7,326 nucleotides of DNA from JAABRU01 sp041390465 (GTDB taxonomy: Bacteria; Desulfobacterota; Desulfobacteria; Desulfobacterales; Desulfococcaceae). The notes below the pieces were generated by a model. It had not been told where the DNA came from and did not search any database. It saw only the letters and a list, made by a program, of their open reading frames with translations. The DNA is taken from the NCBI GenBank assembly GCA_041390465.1, contig JAWKPW010000146.1:1-7326 (forward strand), read 5' to 3'. This document shows positions 7,012 to 7,326 of this stretch, piece by piece. The translations under genes and the position numbers were made by a program. Position 1 is the stretch's first letter. Each line of letters opens with the position of its first letter.

Positions 7012-7048
7012 ACCGGAATTCTGTTTTCGTCAAATGCAGATTTCCGGT
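7012..7048 (-). promoter_or_regulatory. Leader hairpin ahead of the FmdB-like gene
   Basis: ACCGGAA (7012-7018) pairs with TTCCGGT (7042-7048). After one T-T mismatch, TCTG (7020-7023) pairs with CAGA (7037-7040), giving eleven Watson-Crick pairs in all. On the minus strand the stem ends 13 bases before the ATG at 6998, immediately ahead of the AAGAAAG ribosome-binding candidate. A run of T precedes it on that strand. The run of A that follows it on the plus strand argues against a plus-strand terminator. It may influence translation initiation or act as an operator. Confidence 0.4.
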
Positions 7049-7193
7049 AAAAAAACTTCGCTGCCGAATCTGCTCTCAAAAAATTTAAGAGCAAAATTTG
7101 CGCATCCGGAACACTTTGGGAACCTTGTTTTTTTCAAAAATTTATTTATTCATAATTTCAACTTATTTAAAAAAAGGATAATATTTTTGATAC

Positions 7194-7212
7194 GGTTAAA
7201 ATATTTTATACC
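7194..7212. repeat. A+T-rich near-palindrome
   Basis: TAAAATATTTTA (7197-7208) is a perfect 12-base palindrome, with GGT on one side and ACC one base further out on the other. It lies in the A+T-rich stretch and overlaps the possible minus-strand -10 box. It could be an operator or a chance product of the base composition. Confidence 0.3.
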
Positions 7213-7267
7213 CTGCTTTCCGGACAGGCAATATTTTTTACAAGGATCTCACCCTGCGCACGGCCAT

Positions 7268-7326
7268 CATACCTACGAAAGTCGGTATGCAGAACCTATT
7301 GAAAATACTGGATTCTGCCTTTTGCC
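7268..7326. repeat. Start of a dispersed palindromic intergenic repeat
   Basis: Two adjacent hairpins are seen. The first is CATACCTAC / GTCGGTATG (7268-7276/7281-7289), with one mismatch and a GAAA tetraloop. The second is GCAGAA / TTCTGC (7289-7294/7313-7318), enclosing TATT/AATA with a GAA loop. The arrangement matches my memory of a repeat common in intergenic DNA of Desulfobacterota and other bacteria, where a hairpin with GAAA is followed by CAGAACC, a TTGAAAA-type loop, CTGGATTC and then another G+C-rich hairpin. The third hairpin would begin at about 7316 and is cut by the window end. Confidence 0.55.

Larger units (their letters stand above)
6999..7326. other. Non-coding A+T-rich region at the right edge
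   Basis: I see no gene in these 328 bases. About 7130-7210 is dominated by A and T, in contrast with the rest of the window. Features seen are the leader hairpin at 7012-7048, an inverted repeat TGCTCT/AGAGCA (7071-7076/7088-7093), a near-palindrome at 7194-7212 and a dispersed repeat at 7268-7326. On the minus strand TTGCCT (plus-strand 7226-7231) and TATAAA (7205-7210) resemble -35 and -10 boxes facing the FmdB-like gene. Their 15-base spacing is short, so this is only a weak promoter candidate. Confidence 0.5.

Overview
The window looks like an ordinary bacterial chromosome with roughly 45-50% G+C by eye. It carries two gene blocks that converge near position 4300. The DUF29-recB pair, a MamK-like actin and a palindromic intergenic repeat at the right edge that I recall from Desulfobacteraceae-type genomes suggest a Desulfobacterota (Desulfobacteraceae/Desulfonema-like) organism. 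This is an inference from family recall, not a demonstrated taxonomy.

Left block (+ strand, 139-4264): a small DUF29-family protein is followed, with a 17-base overlap, by a complete RecB. RecB is the helicase-nuclease subunit of RecBCD/exonuclease V. All helicase motifs and the nuclease Asp/Asp/Lys and QxxxY residues are intact. recC and recD are not in the window.

Convergent junction (4265-4392): this contains a weak hairpin plus T-run after recB. It also contains a much stronger composite hairpin five bases beyond the stop codon of the opposing gene, which reads as the minus-strand terminator.

Right block (- strand, 6998 down to 4393): in transcription order it holds an FmdB-type zinc-ribbon protein, a protein with a degenerate receiver, a PilZ-like domain and a coiled coil, and a MamK-like actin. 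The regulator lacks the phospho-acceptor aspartate. The gap between the last two genes is almost filled by a nested 113-base palindrome. The most interesting proposal is that the pseudo-receiver/coiled-coil protein and the MamK-like filament form a cytoskeletal or positioning module. No other magnetosome gene is visible here.

Right edge (6999-7326): non-coding. It has a hairpin directly ahead of the fmdB-like ribosome-binding region, a very A+T-rich stretch with a palindrome, and the start of a dispersed palindromic repeat that runs off the window.
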